64,000 nucleotides of DNA from CAIYQJ01 sp963717255 (GCA_963717255.1 CAVQVT010000001.1:1-64000); one strand, 5' to 3'. Numbered from the stretch's first letter, positions 43,254-55,277 are shown. The notes: generated by a model from the sequence alone, not told the origin. Made by a program: numbers and translations.

Positions 43254-44832
43254 GTGAGCGCCACGTCCGATCGCCCGTTCCGTCGGGTGCTCATCGCGAA
43301 CCGGGGGGAGATCGCGGTCCGGATCATCCGCGCCTGCCACGAGATGGGGATGGAGGCGGTCGCCGTCTACTCCGATGCCGACCGGTCGGCAGCACACGTC
43401 CGGGTGGCCGACCACGCCGTCCGGCTCGGCCCGCCGCCGCCCGGCGAGTCCTACCTCCGCATCGATGCGGTCGTGGACGCCGCGATCTCCACCGGGGCCG
43501 AGGCGGTCCATCCCGGGTACGGGTTCCTCTCCGAGCGCGAGGCCTTCGCCCGGGCCGTGGAGGACGCCGGGCTCGCGTGGGTCGGGCCGCCGCCCGCCGC
43601 CATCGCGGCCCTCGGGGACAAGCTCGCCGCCCGGACGGACCGCCGCGTCGGTCAAGGTCCCGTGCGTCCCGGGCACGCTCGATCCCGCGCCGGTGGACGA
43701 CCCGGACGAGGTGGAGCGCATCCTCAAGGCCGCCCGGGAGGTCGGCTTCCCGCTGCTGGTCAAGGCGGCGGCGGGCGGCGGCGGGCGAGGGATGCGTCGC
43801 GTCGTCGCTCCCGACGAGCTGACGGCCGCCCTGCTCGCCGGATCGCGCGAGGCTGCCTCCGCGTTCGGTGACGGCTCCGTGTACCTCGAACGCGAGATCA
43901 TGCCCGCGCGCCACATCGAGGTGCAGCTCCTCGGCGACGCGGAGGGGACCGTCGTCGCGCTCGGCGAGCGGGACTGCTCGACCCAGCGCCGGCACCAGAA
44001 GCTCATCGAGGAGGCGCCCGCGCCCGGCCTGACCGAGCAGGAGCGGCGACGGCTCCACCAGATGGCGGAGCGCCTCGGCGCCGCCGCCGGCCTCCGGAAT
44101 GCCGCCACGTGCGAGTTCCTCTACGACCGCGACGGGAGCTTCTGGTTCCTCGAGGTGAACACCCGTCTCCAGGTCGAGCACCCGGTCACGGAGCTGGTCT
44201 CCGGGGTGGACATCGTCCAGGAGCAGTTCCGCCTGGCGGCGGGCCGGCCGCTCTCCGACCGGGTCCGCGCGGCCGCCCAGCGCGCCTCGCGACCCACGAG
44301 CCACGCGATCGAGCTCCGGATCTCGGCCGAGGACCCCGCCCGGGTCTTCGCGCCCACGCCCGGGAGGATCACGCGGTGGAAGATGCCGGGCGGCCCCGGG
44401 ATCCGCGTGGACACGGCCGTCGAGGCGGGCGACCGCGTCCCGGCCGAGTACGACCCTCTCATCGCGAAGCTGATCGTCCATGCCGAAGACCGGCCGGCGG
44501 CGATCGAGCGGCTCCGCCGCGCTCTCGACGAGGCCGAGGTCGGCGGCATCCAGACCACGATCCCGTTCCATCGGGCGATGCTCGACGAGCCGGGCTTCGT
44601 TGACGCGACGGACCTCTCCACGACATGGGTGGACGGACACTGGGACGGCCCGGCGGCGCGGCTGCCCTGGGCCCGCGCCGCGCTCCTGGCGGCCGGGCTC
44701 GTGGCGATCGAGGAGGGCGCCGTGCCGGCGGCGTCCGGCGGGGGAGGGGGGCCGTCCGCACCATCGGGCGGGGGCTCCGCCGCGTGGCGCACGGGAGGAC
44801 GCGCGATGGCGATCGATCGGTGGCCGTCATGA
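43254..44832 (+). CDS. Biotin carboxylase subunit of propionyl-CoA carboxylase, frame break
   Basis: This ATP-grasp enzyme carboxylates biotin. The N-terminal domain has VLIANRGEIAVRIIRACHEM and AVHPGYGFLSE. The ATP-grasp core has FPLLVKAAAGGGGRGMRRV, RHIEVQLLGDAEGTVVALGE and ERDCSTQRRHQKLIEEAPAP; the substrate side has FLEVNTRLQVEHPVTELVSG. The frame switches near 43640; removing one C gives LAARTDAASVKVPCVPGTLD. Corrected length is about 525 residues. GTG 43254 is preceded by GGGGAG. A biotin carrier is encoded separately just downstream, so the alpha chain is split. The stop overlaps the carrier start by ATGA. Confidence 0.88.
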
Positions 44833-45547
44833 CCGCGCCGGAAGTCGAAGGCGGCCGTGGGCGGCGGGAACGGGCCGACCGCCTCGGCGGGCGGCGAGCG
44901 CATCGCCGGACCGCTGCCGGGGCAGACGCCGGAGCGCGACGTCGATCCTCGCGCCGTGCGCGCGACCATCGCGGCCGCCACGCGTCTGGAGGGCGACCCC
45001 TCGATGACGATCGAGCCGGCCCCCGACCCCGCGACGACCCTCGCGGGCCGCGAGGTGCTCCCGACCGACGACCCCATCGTGGACGGAAGCCAGGTCCCGG
45101 CCCGCCTGGAGCGGTTCGACGCCGGACGGGCACGACTCACGCTCGCCGACCACGGGGAGCCCCTCCGGCTGCCGATCGTCGTCGGCGAGAGCGCGGCAGG
45201 ACCGGGCGCGCGGGACCGTCGTCCGGGAGGTCGTGGTCCGCGGCTGGCGGATCGAGGTGGAGGTGGAGCCCGAGCGGCGGGCGATGCTGCGCGAGCGTGC
45301 CCGCCGCGGCGCCGGCGCCCAGGCGCACGGCGGGCCCCTGGAGGTCCACGCGATCATCCCCGGGCGCGTCGTGGCCGTCTCCGTGAAGTCCGGCGAGACG
45401 GTCGAGGCGGGTCAGCAGATGCTCGTCGTCGAGGCGATGAAGATGCAGAACGAGCTGCGGGCGCCGCGCGAGGGTACGATCGAGCGGGTCGGCGTCGAGG
45501 TCGGCCAGAACATCGAGGTGGGTGACCTCCTCGTCGTCATCACGTAG
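44829..45547 (+). CDS. Biotin carboxyl carrier subunit, two frame breaks
   Basis: The C-terminal 80 residues are a biotinyl domain: VHAIIPGRVVAVSVKSGETV and QMLVVEAMKMQNELRAPREG, with the biotinylated Lys in EAMKMQ. The 160-residue N-terminal part (VDPRAVRATIAAATRLEGDP, RLERFDAGRARLTLADHG) resembles the linker before the biotinyl domain in propionyl-CoA carboxylase alpha chains. Frames change near 44855 and near 45215; each can be healed by one base. ATG 44829 overlaps the biotin carboxylase stop. It carries CO2 between the two enzymes encoded upstream. Confidence 0.82.
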
Positions 45548-45588
45548 CTCGCAGGCGGCACCCGGTCAGGACCACCAGGAGGACGCGC

Positions 45589-47309
<1,721 letters not shown>

Positions 47310-47376
47310 GGCGCGTCGCCGCCCCGCCGGGGTCGCGCCGTTCGGCCCGCGCGGGCGGGTCGGGAAGGAGTGACCG

Positions 47377-47874
47377 ATGACCGATCCGGCCTTGGCGGTC
47401 CCCGAGCACGTCCGTCGCATCGGGCGGATCCACCATCTCGCGGTCGTCGTCCGCGACATCGAGGCGTCGCTCGGCTTCTACCGCGACGCCCTCGGCCTCG
47501 AGGTCGGCGCCGTCCAGCCGATCCCGGCGGACCGTGTCGTCATCGCGTTCCTGCCCGTCGGCGGCGTGAAGGTCGAGCTGGTGGCGCCGACGGACGACAC
47601 GACCGGCGTCGCCCGCTTCCTCGCCTCGCGCGGCGAGGGGTTCCACCACGTCTGCTTCGAGGTGGACGACATCTCGGCCGCCCTCACGCGGCTCGCGATC
47701 GAGGGCGTCGAGGAGATCGACACCGCGCCGCGCCCGGGCGCGGAGGGGCCCGTGGCCTTCCTCCACCCGCGGAGCTGCCACGGGGTCCTCGTCGAGCTCA
47801 TCGAGGCGCCCGGCGGGCCGGCCTGGGCCTCGCTCTACCCGGACGGCTTCGTCGCCCCGGACGCCATCTCGTAG
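47377..47874 (+). CDS. mce: Methylmalonyl-CoA epimerase
   Basis: This intact 165-residue VOC-fold enzyme converts (S)- to (R)-methylmalonyl-CoA, linking the carboxylase to the mutase. The metal-binding pattern is visible: His in IGRIHHLAVVVRDIEASLGF, Glu in GVKVELVAPTDD, His in GEGFHHVCFEVDDI and Glu in VLVELIEAP. The ATG start at 47377 has AAGGAG upstream. It lies 67 bases after the mutase. Confidence 0.92.
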   Translation: MTDPALAVPEHVRRIGRIHHLAVVVRDIEASLGFYRDALGLEVGAVQPIPADRVVIAFLPVGGVKVELVAPTDDTTGVARFLASRGEGFHHVCFEVDDISAALTRLAIEGVEEIDTAPRPGAEGPVAFLHPRSCHGVLVELIEAPGGPAWASLYPDGFVAPDAIS

Positions 47875-47883
47875 ACGGCCGGC

Positions 47884-47908
47884 CGGCCCGGCCGCGTCTG
47901 CCGGGCCG
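47884..47908. terminator. Hairpin between convergent mce and DUF47 genes
   Basis: CGGCCCGGC (47884-47892) and GCCGGGCCG (47900-47908) form a perfect 9-bp stem with a seven-base loop. Confidence 0.7.
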
Positions 47909-48544
47909 TCAGGCCTCCTTCACGGCCGCGTACCAGACGCGGTCGGCGACCTCCTGCACGCTCTCGCTCATCCGCGAGAACCGGCGGTAGAGCTCGCGCC
48001 GGCCCATGACCTCCCTCAGGTCGTCCATCGTGAGCAGCGCGACCATCGCGTTCCGGTAGACCCGCTCGAGGTTGCGCTGCGCCTTCACCGCCCGATCCGC
48101 GGCCTCGGTCGGGTCGGCGCCCTTCTTCGACCCGTTCGCCGCGAGGATGTCGAACGCGTCGGCGAGGTGGTGGACCCCCTCCGCGAGGAAGGCCGCCATC
48201 CCCACGATCGCCTCGTCCGGGCCCATCGCGATGACCTCGGCCTCGCGGACGGCGTTCTTCGCGCCGTTGAGGACGTCGTCGAGGCGCTGGGAGAGGACGT
48301 AGATGTCCTCGGCCCCGATCGGCGTGATGAACGCTGCCCTAAGGGCGAGGCGGAGCTCGCGCTTCACGTCGTCGGCGTCGTGCTCGCGATCGCTCAGCCG
48401 CTCGGCCGCGGCCTGGTCGCCCGCCGCCCACGCCATCAGGGCCTCCATGCCCTCGAGGGTCACCGCCGCCTGGCGTCGGAGCATCCCGAGCACGTCGGGC
48501 GTCTCGGGGAAGAACCACCCGAGCTTCGGCCGCACGCTGGTCAT
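47909..48544 (-). CDS. DUF47 (PhoU-like) phosphate transport accessory protein
   Basis: This intact, all-helical 211-residue DUF47 protein begins MTSVRPKLGWFFPETPDVLG and has HDADDVKRELRLALRAAFIT, EDIYVLSQRLDDVLNGAKNA and MSESVQEVADRVWYAAV. DUF47 proteins are PhoU-like and are regularly encoded with PiT transporters, which they appear to regulate. ATG 48544 overlaps the pit stop by ATGA; a longer open frame exists upstream but overlaps pit. Confidence 0.88.
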   Translation of the reverse strand: MTSVRPKLGWFFPETPDVLGMLRRQAAVTLEGMEALMAWAAGDQAAAERLSDREHDADDVKRELRLALRAAFITPIGAEDIYVLSQRLDDVLNGAKNAVREAEVIAMGPDEAIVGMAAFLAEGVHHLADAFDILAANGSKKGADPTEAADRAVKAQRNLERVYRNAMVALLTMDDLREVMGRRELYRRFSRMSESVQEVADRVWYAAVKEA

Positions 48545-49559
48545 GCCGTCAGGTACCTCCAGAGCGGGAGGGAGAGCGCCGCGATGAGCCCCGCCGCCGG
48601 GATCGTCGTCACCCACGCGACGAGGATCTCCCGGACGACCTCCCAGCCGACGTGACGATACCGCCCCCGGCCGACGCCGATGCCGACGATCGACGACGAG
48701 ACGACCTGCGTCGTGCTCACCGGCGCCCCGATGGCCGAGGCCGAGAGGATCAGCGCCGCCGATGTCGACTGGCTCACGAGGCCGTCCACCTCGTGGATCG
48801 GGAAGATCCGACGGCCGATCGTCCGCACGATCCCCCAGCCCCCGAACGCCGTCCCGACCGTGATCGACGACGGAGCAGGCGAGGATGACCCAGGTGGGGA
48901 CGTCCTCGAGCTCCGGGATCGTGCCGGCGGCGACGAGGATCGCCGCGATGATCCCGACCGTCTTCTGCGCGTCGTTCGAGCCGTGGCTGAACGCGAGCCA
49001 CGCCGAGGTGAACCACTGCGCCGTCCGGATCGGCCCGCTCGCCCGGACCGTCGCTCGCCGAAGGAGCCGGAGCGCGACCCGCTCGACGCGCGAAGGCCAC
49101 GGCCCCCGCGAGGAAGGGCGCGACCGCGAGGACGATCAGGATGCCGAAGACGCCGCCGAGGTGGCCGCTCGACGACGGGCCCCCAGAGGACCGCCGACGT
49201 CCCCGCCTCGAGGAGCGCGGCGCCCACGAGCCCGCCGACGAGCGCGTGGCTCGAGCTCGACGGGATGCCGCGGCTCCACGTGATGACGTTCCAGATCACC
49301 GCGCCCGTCAGGCCCGCGCCGATGACGGCGATCGCCTCGGGTCCGGTGACCTCCACGATCTTCCCGGTGGTGTTCGCGACGGCCGCGCCGACGACGAACG
49401 GACCGATGAGATTGAAGACCGAGGCGAGGATGACGGCGGGACCGGACGGGCGACGCGGGTCGCGACGAGCGTCGCGATCGCGTTCGCGGCGTCGTGGAAG
49501 CCGTTCGTGAACGCGAACGCGAGCGCCATGCCGATCGCGAGGACGCCACCGGTCGTCAC
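48541..49559 (-). CDS. pit: PiT-family inorganic phosphate transporter, several frame breaks
   Basis: The N-terminus from GTG 49559 has the PiT signature AFTNGFHDAANAIATLVATR. In another frame come VFNLIGPFVVGAAVANTTGK and WSRGIPSSSSHALVGGLVGA (GxxSSSSHAL signature). A third frame carries AWLAFSHGSNDAQKTVGIIA, the second PiT repeat, and the last reads ALILSASAIGAPVSTTQVVS. Frames switch around 49440, 49170, 49080 and 48870. All repeats are present and in order, so the intact gene would encode about 340 residues taking up phosphate with protons or sodium. Confidence 0.78.
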
Positions 49560-49670
49560 GCAGGCCCTCCGGCGCTCTGGGCGCCTGAGACACGGCGCCC
49601 CTGGGGGATCGCAGCGGTCGAGACGACCGAGGCGACGGTCCGGAACGACCGCCGCCCTGCCGTCAGGACG

Positions 49671-50552
49671 TCACCTGACGCCCGCTCGCCGCAGGAGCGC
49701 CGGGATCTCGGTCGGCGTCTCGGCGACGATGAAGCCCGCCTTCTCGAGGGCCGTCACCTTCGCCTGTGCGGTGCCGCTGCCGCCGCTGATGATGGCGCCG
49801 GCGTGGCCCATGCGCTTCCCCTCGGGCGCCGTCCGGCCGGCGATGAACGCGACCTTGGGGACGTCCGGCATGTGCTCGGCCGCCCACGCCGCCGCCTCCT
49901 CCTCGGCCGACCCGCCGATCTCGCCGATGAGGACGATCGCGTCCGTCTCCGGGTCCTCGGCGAAGAGCCTGAGCACGTCCGTGTGGTTCGTCCCGATGAT
50001 CGGGTCACCACCGATGCCGATGCAGGTGGACTGGCCGATGCCGGCATCGGTCATCGCCTGGACCGCCTCATAGGTGAGCGTCCCGGAACGGGAGACCACG
50101 CCGACGCTGCCCTCGCGGTGGATCGAGCCGGGGATGATCCCGACCTTCGCCCGCCCCGGGGAGGTGGCGCCGGGGCAGTTGGGTCCGACGAGGCGAGCGC
50201 CGTGCTCGCGGACGATCTCCACGACCCGGAGCATGTCGAGCGCCGGGATCCCCTCCGTGATGCAGAAGACCGTCCTGATCCCCTCGGACACGGCCTCGAG
50301 GATCGAGTCGGGGGCGGCGACGGACGGGACGTAGACGACCGACGTGTTCGCGCCGGTCTGCCGGATGGCCTCTGCGACCGTGTCGAAGACCGGCACCGTC
50401 CCGTCGAGCGCGACCTGGCCGCCCTTGCCCGGCGTGACGCCGGCGACGATGTTCGTGCCGTACTCCTGCATCTGCCGCGCGTGGAACTCGCCCTCGCGAC
50501 CGGTGATGCCCTGGACGACGAGGCGCGTCTCGCGCCCGACCAGGATGCTCAC
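49671..50552 (-). CDS. sucD: Succinyl-CoA ligase (ADP/GDP-forming) alpha subunit
   Basis: This intact 293-residue subunit has the CoA-binding start RLVVQGITGREGEFHARQMQ and VAGVTPGKGG, then VGPNCPGATSPG, and the phosphorylated His in GKRMGHAGAIISGGSGTAQA. With SucC it converts succinyl-CoA to succinate with substrate-level phosphorylation in the TCA cycle. GTG 50552 overlaps the sucC stop by GTGA. Confidence 0.95.
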   Translation of the reverse strand: MSILVGRETRLVVQGITGREGEFHARQMQEYGTNIVAGVTPGKGGQVALDGTVPVFDTVAEAIRQTGANTSVVYVPSVAAPDSILEAVSEGIRTVFCITEGIPALDMLRVVEIVREHGARLVGPNCPGATSPGRAKVGIIPGSIHREGSVGVVSRSGTLTYEAVQAMTDAGIGQSTCIGIGGDPIIGTNHTDVLRLFAEDPETDAIVLIGEIGGSAEEEAAAWAAEHMPDVPKVAFIAGRTAPEGKRMGHAGAIISGGSGTAQAKVTALEKAGFIVAETPTEIPALLRRAGVR

Positions 50553-51733
50553 GCCGCACCTCCGGCGGCCTTCGAGGCCGCGACCGCCTTCTCGGCCGCC
50601 TCGTCGAGCGTGGCCGCCGTCTCGAAACGCGCCTCATGGAGCAGGCGCTGGGCCTCCTCCGCGTTCGTCCCCACGATCCGCACGACCATCGGGACGTCGC
50701 GGGACTGCTGCGCCCGCGCCTCGATGAGCCCCTTCGCGACCTCGTCGCCGCGCGTGATCCCGCCGAAGATGTTCACGAGGATCGCGCGGACCTTGCGGTC
50801 GTCGAGGATGAGCTTCATCGCGGCGGCCACCTTGTCCGCCCGGGCGCCCCCGCCGATGTCGAGGAAGTTCGCCGGCTCGCCGCCGGCGCGCTTCACGAGG
50901 TCCATCGTCGTCATCGCGAGGCCGGCGCCGTTCACCATGCACCCGATCGTCCCGTCGAGGCGGATGAAGCTCAGGTCGTGCTTCCGGGCCTCGACGTCGG
51001 TCGGGTCCTCCTCGTCGAGGTCGCGGAGGGCCTCCAGGTCGGGGTGACGCGGGAGCGCGGAGTCGTCGAGGACGATCTTCGCGTCGAGGCAGAGGAGGCG
51101 CTCGACGACGTTGCCCTCGGCGTCGCGCTCGCGGACGATCGCCAGCGGGTTCACCTCGACCAGGTCCGCGTCGTCGGCGAGCATCGTCCGGACGAGCCCG
51201 TGTGCGATCGCCGTGAACGCCCTCACGCGCGGGCCCGAGAGGCCGAGCCCGAACGCGAGCTTGCGGGCCTGCCAGTCCGCGAGGCCGAGCAGGGGATGCG
51301 CGGACTCGCGGAGGATCAGGGCCGGGTCGCGCTTGGCGACCTCCTCGATCTCGACGCCACCCTCCGCGGAGGCCATGACGACGATCCGGTGGGTCGCGCG
51401 GTCGAGGATCGCGCCGAGGTAGAACTCCTTCACGATGTCCGCGGCCGGTCCCACGAGGACCTTGCGGACCGTGATGCCCTTGATCGACATCCCGAGGATG
51501 GCGGATGCCGCGGCGTCGGCCTCCTCGCGCGTCCGCGCGAGCTTCACGCCCCCGGCCTTGCCGCGTCCGCCGACGAGGACCTGCGCCTTGAGGACGACGG
51601 CGTCGGCGCCGTCCTTCAGGTACATGTCGGCCGCCGCGTCCGCCTCCGACACCGAACGCGCGACGGTGCCGGGCGGGACCGGCAACCCCTGCGCGCGGAG
51701 CAGCTGCTTCGCGTCGGCTTCCTGGATCTTCAC
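50549..51733 (-). CDS. sucC: Succinyl-CoA ligase beta subunit
   Basis: This intact 394-residue ATP-grasp subunit carries KIQEADAKQLLRAQGLPVPP, VLKAQVLVGGRGKAGGVKLA, VEVNPLAIVRERD, MVNGAGLAMTTMDLVKRAGG and NIFGGITRGDEVAKGL. It provides the nucleotide site and part of the active site of succinyl-CoA ligase. GTG 51733 (VKIQEADAKQ) matches the family N-terminus, and GGAGG lies ten bases upstream; the frame stays open upstream but is not conserved. It is divergent from sdhC. Confidence 0.95.
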   Translation of the reverse strand: MKIQEADAKQLLRAQGLPVPPGTVARSVSEADAAADMYLKDGADAVVLKAQVLVGGRGKAGGVKLARTREEADAAASAILGMSIKGITVRKVLVGPAADIVKEFYLGAILDRATHRIVVMASAEGGVEIEEVAKRDPALILRESAHPLLGLADWQARKLAFGLGLSGPRVRAFTAIAHGLVRTMLADDADLVEVNPLAIVRERDAEGNVVERLLCLDAKIVLDDSALPRHPDLEALRDLDEEDPTDVEARKHDLSFIRLDGTIGCMVNGAGLAMTTMDLVKRAGGEPANFLDIGGGARADKVAAAMKLILDDRKVRAILVNIFGGITRGDEVAKGLIEARAQQSRDVPMVVRIVGTNAEEAQRLLHEARFETAATLDEAAEKAVAASKAAGGAA

Positions 51734-51995
51734 GAGGGGGGCTCCTCCGGGTCGTGGGCGGCCGCGGCCGCGATCGTGGTCGGGGACGCCTCGATGATAC
51801 GGCGCGAGGGACCCTCGCGCGGGCGCGCCCGGGCGCGATGAGCCCGGCCCTGGGGGAGGCGGCCCGGGTGCGCGCGCCCGCGGCCAGGCGGTAGGATTGG
51901 CCTCCCGTGGGTGGGGTCGATACCCGGCCGCGGACCGGCGCTGAGGGTCGGCGGCACGACGCGTGCAGCACGCCCGCGTCCCAGATGGAGGGGTG

Positions 51996-52373
51996 ATGCT
52001 CCTGCGGTACCGCGGTGGCCCCGGGATGCTCGCCTGGGCGTTCCATCGGGTCGCGGGCGTCGCGCTCTGGGCGTTCATCCTCCTGCACGTCCTGGACATC
52101 TGGCTCGCCGCCGCGAACCCGGGCCTCTACGACGAGGTCCTCACGGTCTACGCGAGCCTCCCGGGCCGGATCGGGGAGGCGCTGCTCGGCGCGGCGCTCC
52201 TGTACCACGCGCTCAACGGCCTGCGGATCATCGCCCTCGACTTCTGGCCGCGTCTCACGCGCTACCACCTCCAGCTCTGGTACGGGTGCTGGGTCGTCTT
52301 CTTCGTCGTCGGGATCCCGGGCGCCTACCTCATCGTCGCCCCGGCCCTCGGCCTGCCGGGCCTGAAGGGGTAG
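51996..52373 (+). CDS. sdhC: Succinate dehydrogenase cytochrome b subunit
   Basis: This 125-residue membrane subunit has three helices. It starts MLLRYRGGPGMLAWAFHRVA, a typical SdhC N-terminus with the RxxG quinone-site pattern. The heme-ligand His is in LLYHALNGLRIIALD. ATG 51996 has GGAGG five bases upstream; an earlier in-frame start at 51963 lacks a site. It is first in sdhCDAB. Confidence 0.88.
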   Translation: MLLRYRGGPGMLAWAFHRVAGVALWAFILLHVLDIWLAAANPGLYDEVLTVYASLPGRIGEALLGAALLYHALNGLRIIALDFWPRLTRYHLQLWYGCWVVFFVVGIPGAYLIVAPALGLPGLKG

Positions 52374-52377
52374 CGCG

Positions 52378-52770
52378 ATGGCCGTCCTCACCCGGGCAGG
52401 TCGGGCGCGTCCGCGCAGCGCGGGCTTCGAGCTGGGCGTCTGGTACCTCATCCGCCTGTCGGGCCTGGCGCTCTTCGTCCTGGCCCTCGCGCACTTCAGC
52501 ATCACGCACTTCGTCTCGGATCCGGCCGAGCAGACCTCCGAGTGGATCTTCGACGAGCGGTGGGGCGGGCTCTTCTGGCGCACGCTCGACTGGCTCATGC
52601 TCCAGATGGTCGTCTTCCACGCCTTCCTGGGCATGCGGACGGTCCTGACCGACTACCTGAAGGGCGGGTGGCGGACGGCGATCCTCATGGTCCTCTACCT
52701 GCTCGCCTTCCTTGTCTTCGTCCTGGGCACCGTCGCGGTGATGTCGATGCCCGTCGGCCTGGTGCGCTGA
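52378..52770 (+). CDS. sdhD: Succinate dehydrogenase membrane anchor subunit
   Basis: This 130-residue, three-helix protein begins after a short basic tail with LGVWYLIRLSGLALFVLALA. It then has HFSITHFV and the conserved VFHAFLGMRTVLTDYLK, whose His is the likely second heme ligand. It anchors the SdhAB head and forms the quinone site with SdhC. It starts four bases after sdhC. Confidence 0.85.
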   Translation: MAVLTRAGRARPRSAGFELGVWYLIRLSGLALFVLALAHFSITHFVSDPAEQTSEWIFDERWGGLFWRTLDWLMLQMVVFHAFLGMRTVLTDYLKGGWRTAILMVLYLLAFLVFVLGTVAVMSMPVGLVR

Positions 52771-52777
52771 GGTATCC

Positions 52778-54526
52778 ATGCGGATCGACACGGACGCGGT
52801 CGTCGTCGGGGCGGGGGGAGCGGCGTTGTGGGCCGCCCTCGAGCTCGCTCGCGAGGGCGTGTCCACCGCCGTCCTCACGAAGCTCTACCCGACCCGCTCC
52901 CACACCGGCGCCGCCCAGGGCGGCGTCTGCGCCGCCCTGGGGAACCTCGAGGAGGACCACTGGGAGTGGCACATGTTCGACACCGTGAAGGGGGGCGACT
53001 ACCTCTCCGACCAGGACGCGGCCGAGGTGCTCGCGCAGGAGGCGATCGAGCGGGTCGTCGAGCTCGAGCACATGGGCCTGCCGTTCAACCGGACGGCCGA
53101 CGGGCGGATCGATCAGCGCCGGTTCGGCGGCCACACACGCGACTTCGGTGAGGGCCCGGTGAAGCGGTCGTGCTTCGCGGCCGACCGCACCGGCCACATG
53201 ATCCTCCAGACCCTCTACCAGCAGTGCATCAAGGCCGGGGTCCGCTTCTTCGACGAGTACCACGTCGTGGACCTCGTCTTCGAGGGCGGCGACGCTGGCG
53301 AGGGCGGACGGGCGGCCGGGGTGGTGGCGTACCGGATCGCAGACGGCGAGATCCACACGTTCCGGGCGAAGGCGGTCCTCATCGCCACGGGCGGCTACGG
53401 CCGGGCGTGGAGGATCACGAGCAACGCGTACACCCTGGCCGGCGACGGGATGTCGATCGCCTACCGGCGCGGGGTCCCGCTCGAGGACATGGAGTTCTAC
53501 CAGTTCCACCCGACGGGGATCTACGGGATCGGGATCCTCCTGTCGGAGGCGGCCCGTGGCGAGGGTGGCTACCTGACGAACCGCGACGGCGAGCGCTTCA
53601 TGGAGCGGTACGCGCCGCGCCTCATGGAGCTGGCGCCCCGCGACATGGTGAGCCGGGCGATCTACCTCGAGGTCCGCGACGGCCGTGGCATCGGCGGCGG
53701 GGACTACGTCCACCTGGACGTCAGCCACCTCGGCCGCAAGGTCATCGAGGAGAAGCTGCCGGACATCACCGACTTCGCGCGCATCTACCTCGGGGTCGAG
53801 CCGCTGAAGGAGCCGGTCCCGATCCAGCCCACGGCGCACTACGCGATGGGCGGGATCCCCACCGACCTGGCGACCCGCGTCGTCCGCGACCCCGGCGGGA
53901 CGGTCGTGCCCGGCCTCTTCGCGGCAGGCGAGGTGGCGTGCGTGAGCGTCCACGGGGCGAATCGGCTGGGGACCAACTCGCTCGTGGACCTCCTCGTGTT
54001 CGGGCGGCGGGCCGGGATCGCGATGGCCGAGTATGCCCGCGGGTCGGCGATGCCCGTGGTCGAGCCCGACGCCGACGAGCCGGTCCGCGCCGAGATCGAG
54101 GGGCTGCGGGCGCGGCGGGACGGCGAGCGCCCCGAGGCCATCCGCGCCGAGCTCGGGCTCCTCATGGACGCGAACGTGGGGGTCTTCCGCGACGAAACCC
54201 TCCTCTCGGAGGCGGTCCGACGGATCGAAGGGCTCCGCGACCGGTACGCCGGCGTTGCCGTCGACGACCGCGGCACCACCTTCAACACGGACCTGCTCGA
54301 GACGCGCGAGCTCGGCTACCTCCTCGACTGCGCGGAGGCGACGGCCGCGTCCGCGCTGGCCCGGAAGGAGAGTCGCGGGGCTCACTCGCGCGAGGACTAC
54401 CCGGAGCGCGACGACGCGGGCTGGCTCGCGCATACCCTCGCGTATCGGCGGGAAGGGGAGCAGCCCGAGCTCCGCTACAAGCCCGTGACCGTCACGCGCT
54501 TCGAGCCCAGGCCTCGCACCTACTGA
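52778..54526 (+). CDS. sdhA: Succinate dehydrogenase flavoprotein subunit
   Basis: This intact 582-residue subunit oxidises succinate to fumarate. It has an N-terminal Rossmann motif (VVVGAGGAALWAALELA) and the FAD-linking His in TRSHTGAAQGGVCAALG. Other family blocks are FYQFHPTGIYGIGILLSEAA, YAMGGIPTD and GANRLGTNSLVDLLVFGRRA. The C-terminal domain includes ESRGAHSREDYPERDD. It starts seven bases after sdhD. Confidence 0.96.
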   Translation: MRIDTDAVVVGAGGAALWAALELAREGVSTAVLTKLYPTRSHTGAAQGGVCAALGNLEEDHWEWHMFDTVKGGDYLSDQDAAEVLAQEAIERVVELEHMGLPFNRTADGRIDQRRFGGHTRDFGEGPVKRSCFAADRTGHMILQTLYQQCIKAGVRFFDEYHVVDLVFEGGDAGEGGRAAGVVAYRIADGEIHTFRAKAVLIATGGYGRAWRITSNAYTLAGDGMSIAYRRGVPLEDMEFYQFHPTGIYGIGILLSEAARGEGGYLTNRDGERFMERYAPRLMELAPRDMVSRAIYLEVRDGRGIGGGDYVHLDVSHLGRKVIEEKLPDITDFARIYLGVEPLKEPVPIQPTAHYAMGGIPTDLATRVVRDPGGTVVPGLFAAGEVACVSVHGANRLGTNSLVDLLVFGRRAGIAMAEYARGSAMPVVEPDADEPVRAEIEGLRARRDGERPEAIRAELGLLMDANVGVFRDETLLSEAVRRIEGLRDRYAGVAVDDRGTTFNTDLLETRELGYLLDCAEATAASALARKESRGAHSREDYPERDDAGWLAHTLAYRREGEQPELRYKPVTVTRFEPRPRTY

Positions 54527-54541
54527 GCCGGAGCAGCGCAC

Positions 54542-55240
54542 ATGCAGGTCGACCTCCGCATCCTCCGCTACGACCCCGAGCGGGACGACGCCCCGCACTG
54601 GGAGACGTACGCGGTGGAGGCCGGCCCGATGGACCGCGTGCTGAACCTGCTCCACACGGTGAAGAACACCGTCGACGGGAGGCTCACCTTCCGCCGGTCC
54701 TGCGCGCACGGCATCTGCGGCTCGGACGCGATGCTCATCAACGGCCGCAACCGCCTCGCGTGCAGGATCCGCGTCGAGCAGCTGGGCCGGAGGATCTCCG
54801 TGGCGCCTCTCGGCGGCATGCCGGTCGTCAAGGACCTCGTCGTGGACATGGACGGGTTCTTCGCGAAGTACCGGACGGTCATGCCGTACCTGGTCAACGA
54901 CGCGCCCGTGCCCGAGCGGGAGCGCCGCCAGACCGCGGCCGACCGCGAGCGGTTCGACGACACGACCAGGTGCATCCTGTGCGCCGCGTGCACCACCGCG
55001 TGCCCGTCCTTCTGGGCGCAGCCGTCGTACATCGGCCCGGCCGCCATCGTGCAGGCGCACCGCTTCATCTTCGACTCGCGCGACACGGCCGCCGAGGATC
55101 GGCTCGAGATCCTCGCGGACCAGGACGGCGTCTGGCGGTGTCGGACGACGTTCAACTGCGTCACGGCGTGCCCGCGCGAGATCAACGTCACCGGCGCGAT
55201 CCTCGAGGTCACCCGCGCCATCGTCGCCCGGCACGGCTGA
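54542..55240 (+). CDS. sdhB: Succinate dehydrogenase iron-sulfur subunit
   Basis: This intact 232-residue subunit passes electrons from FAD to quinone. The [2Fe-2S] ligands are in RSCAHGICGSDAMLINGRN with a fourth Cys in RLACRI. The [4Fe-4S] site is CILCAACTTACPS, and the [3Fe-4S] ligands are in CRTTFNCVTACPREI. It is last in sdhCDAB. Confidence 0.96.
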   Translation: MQVDLRILRYDPERDDAPHWETYAVEAGPMDRVLNLLHTVKNTVDGRLTFRRSCAHGICGSDAMLINGRNRLACRIRVEQLGRRISVAPLGGMPVVKDLVVDMDGFFAKYRTVMPYLVNDAPVPERERRQTAADRERFDDTTRCILCAACTTACPSFWAQPSYIGPAAIVQAHRFIFDSRDTAAEDRLEILADQDGVWRCRTTFNCVTACPREINVTGAILEVTRAIVARHG

Positions 55241-55277
55241 GGCCGCGGGCGTCGGCGGGCGAGCGGAGACCCCGGCC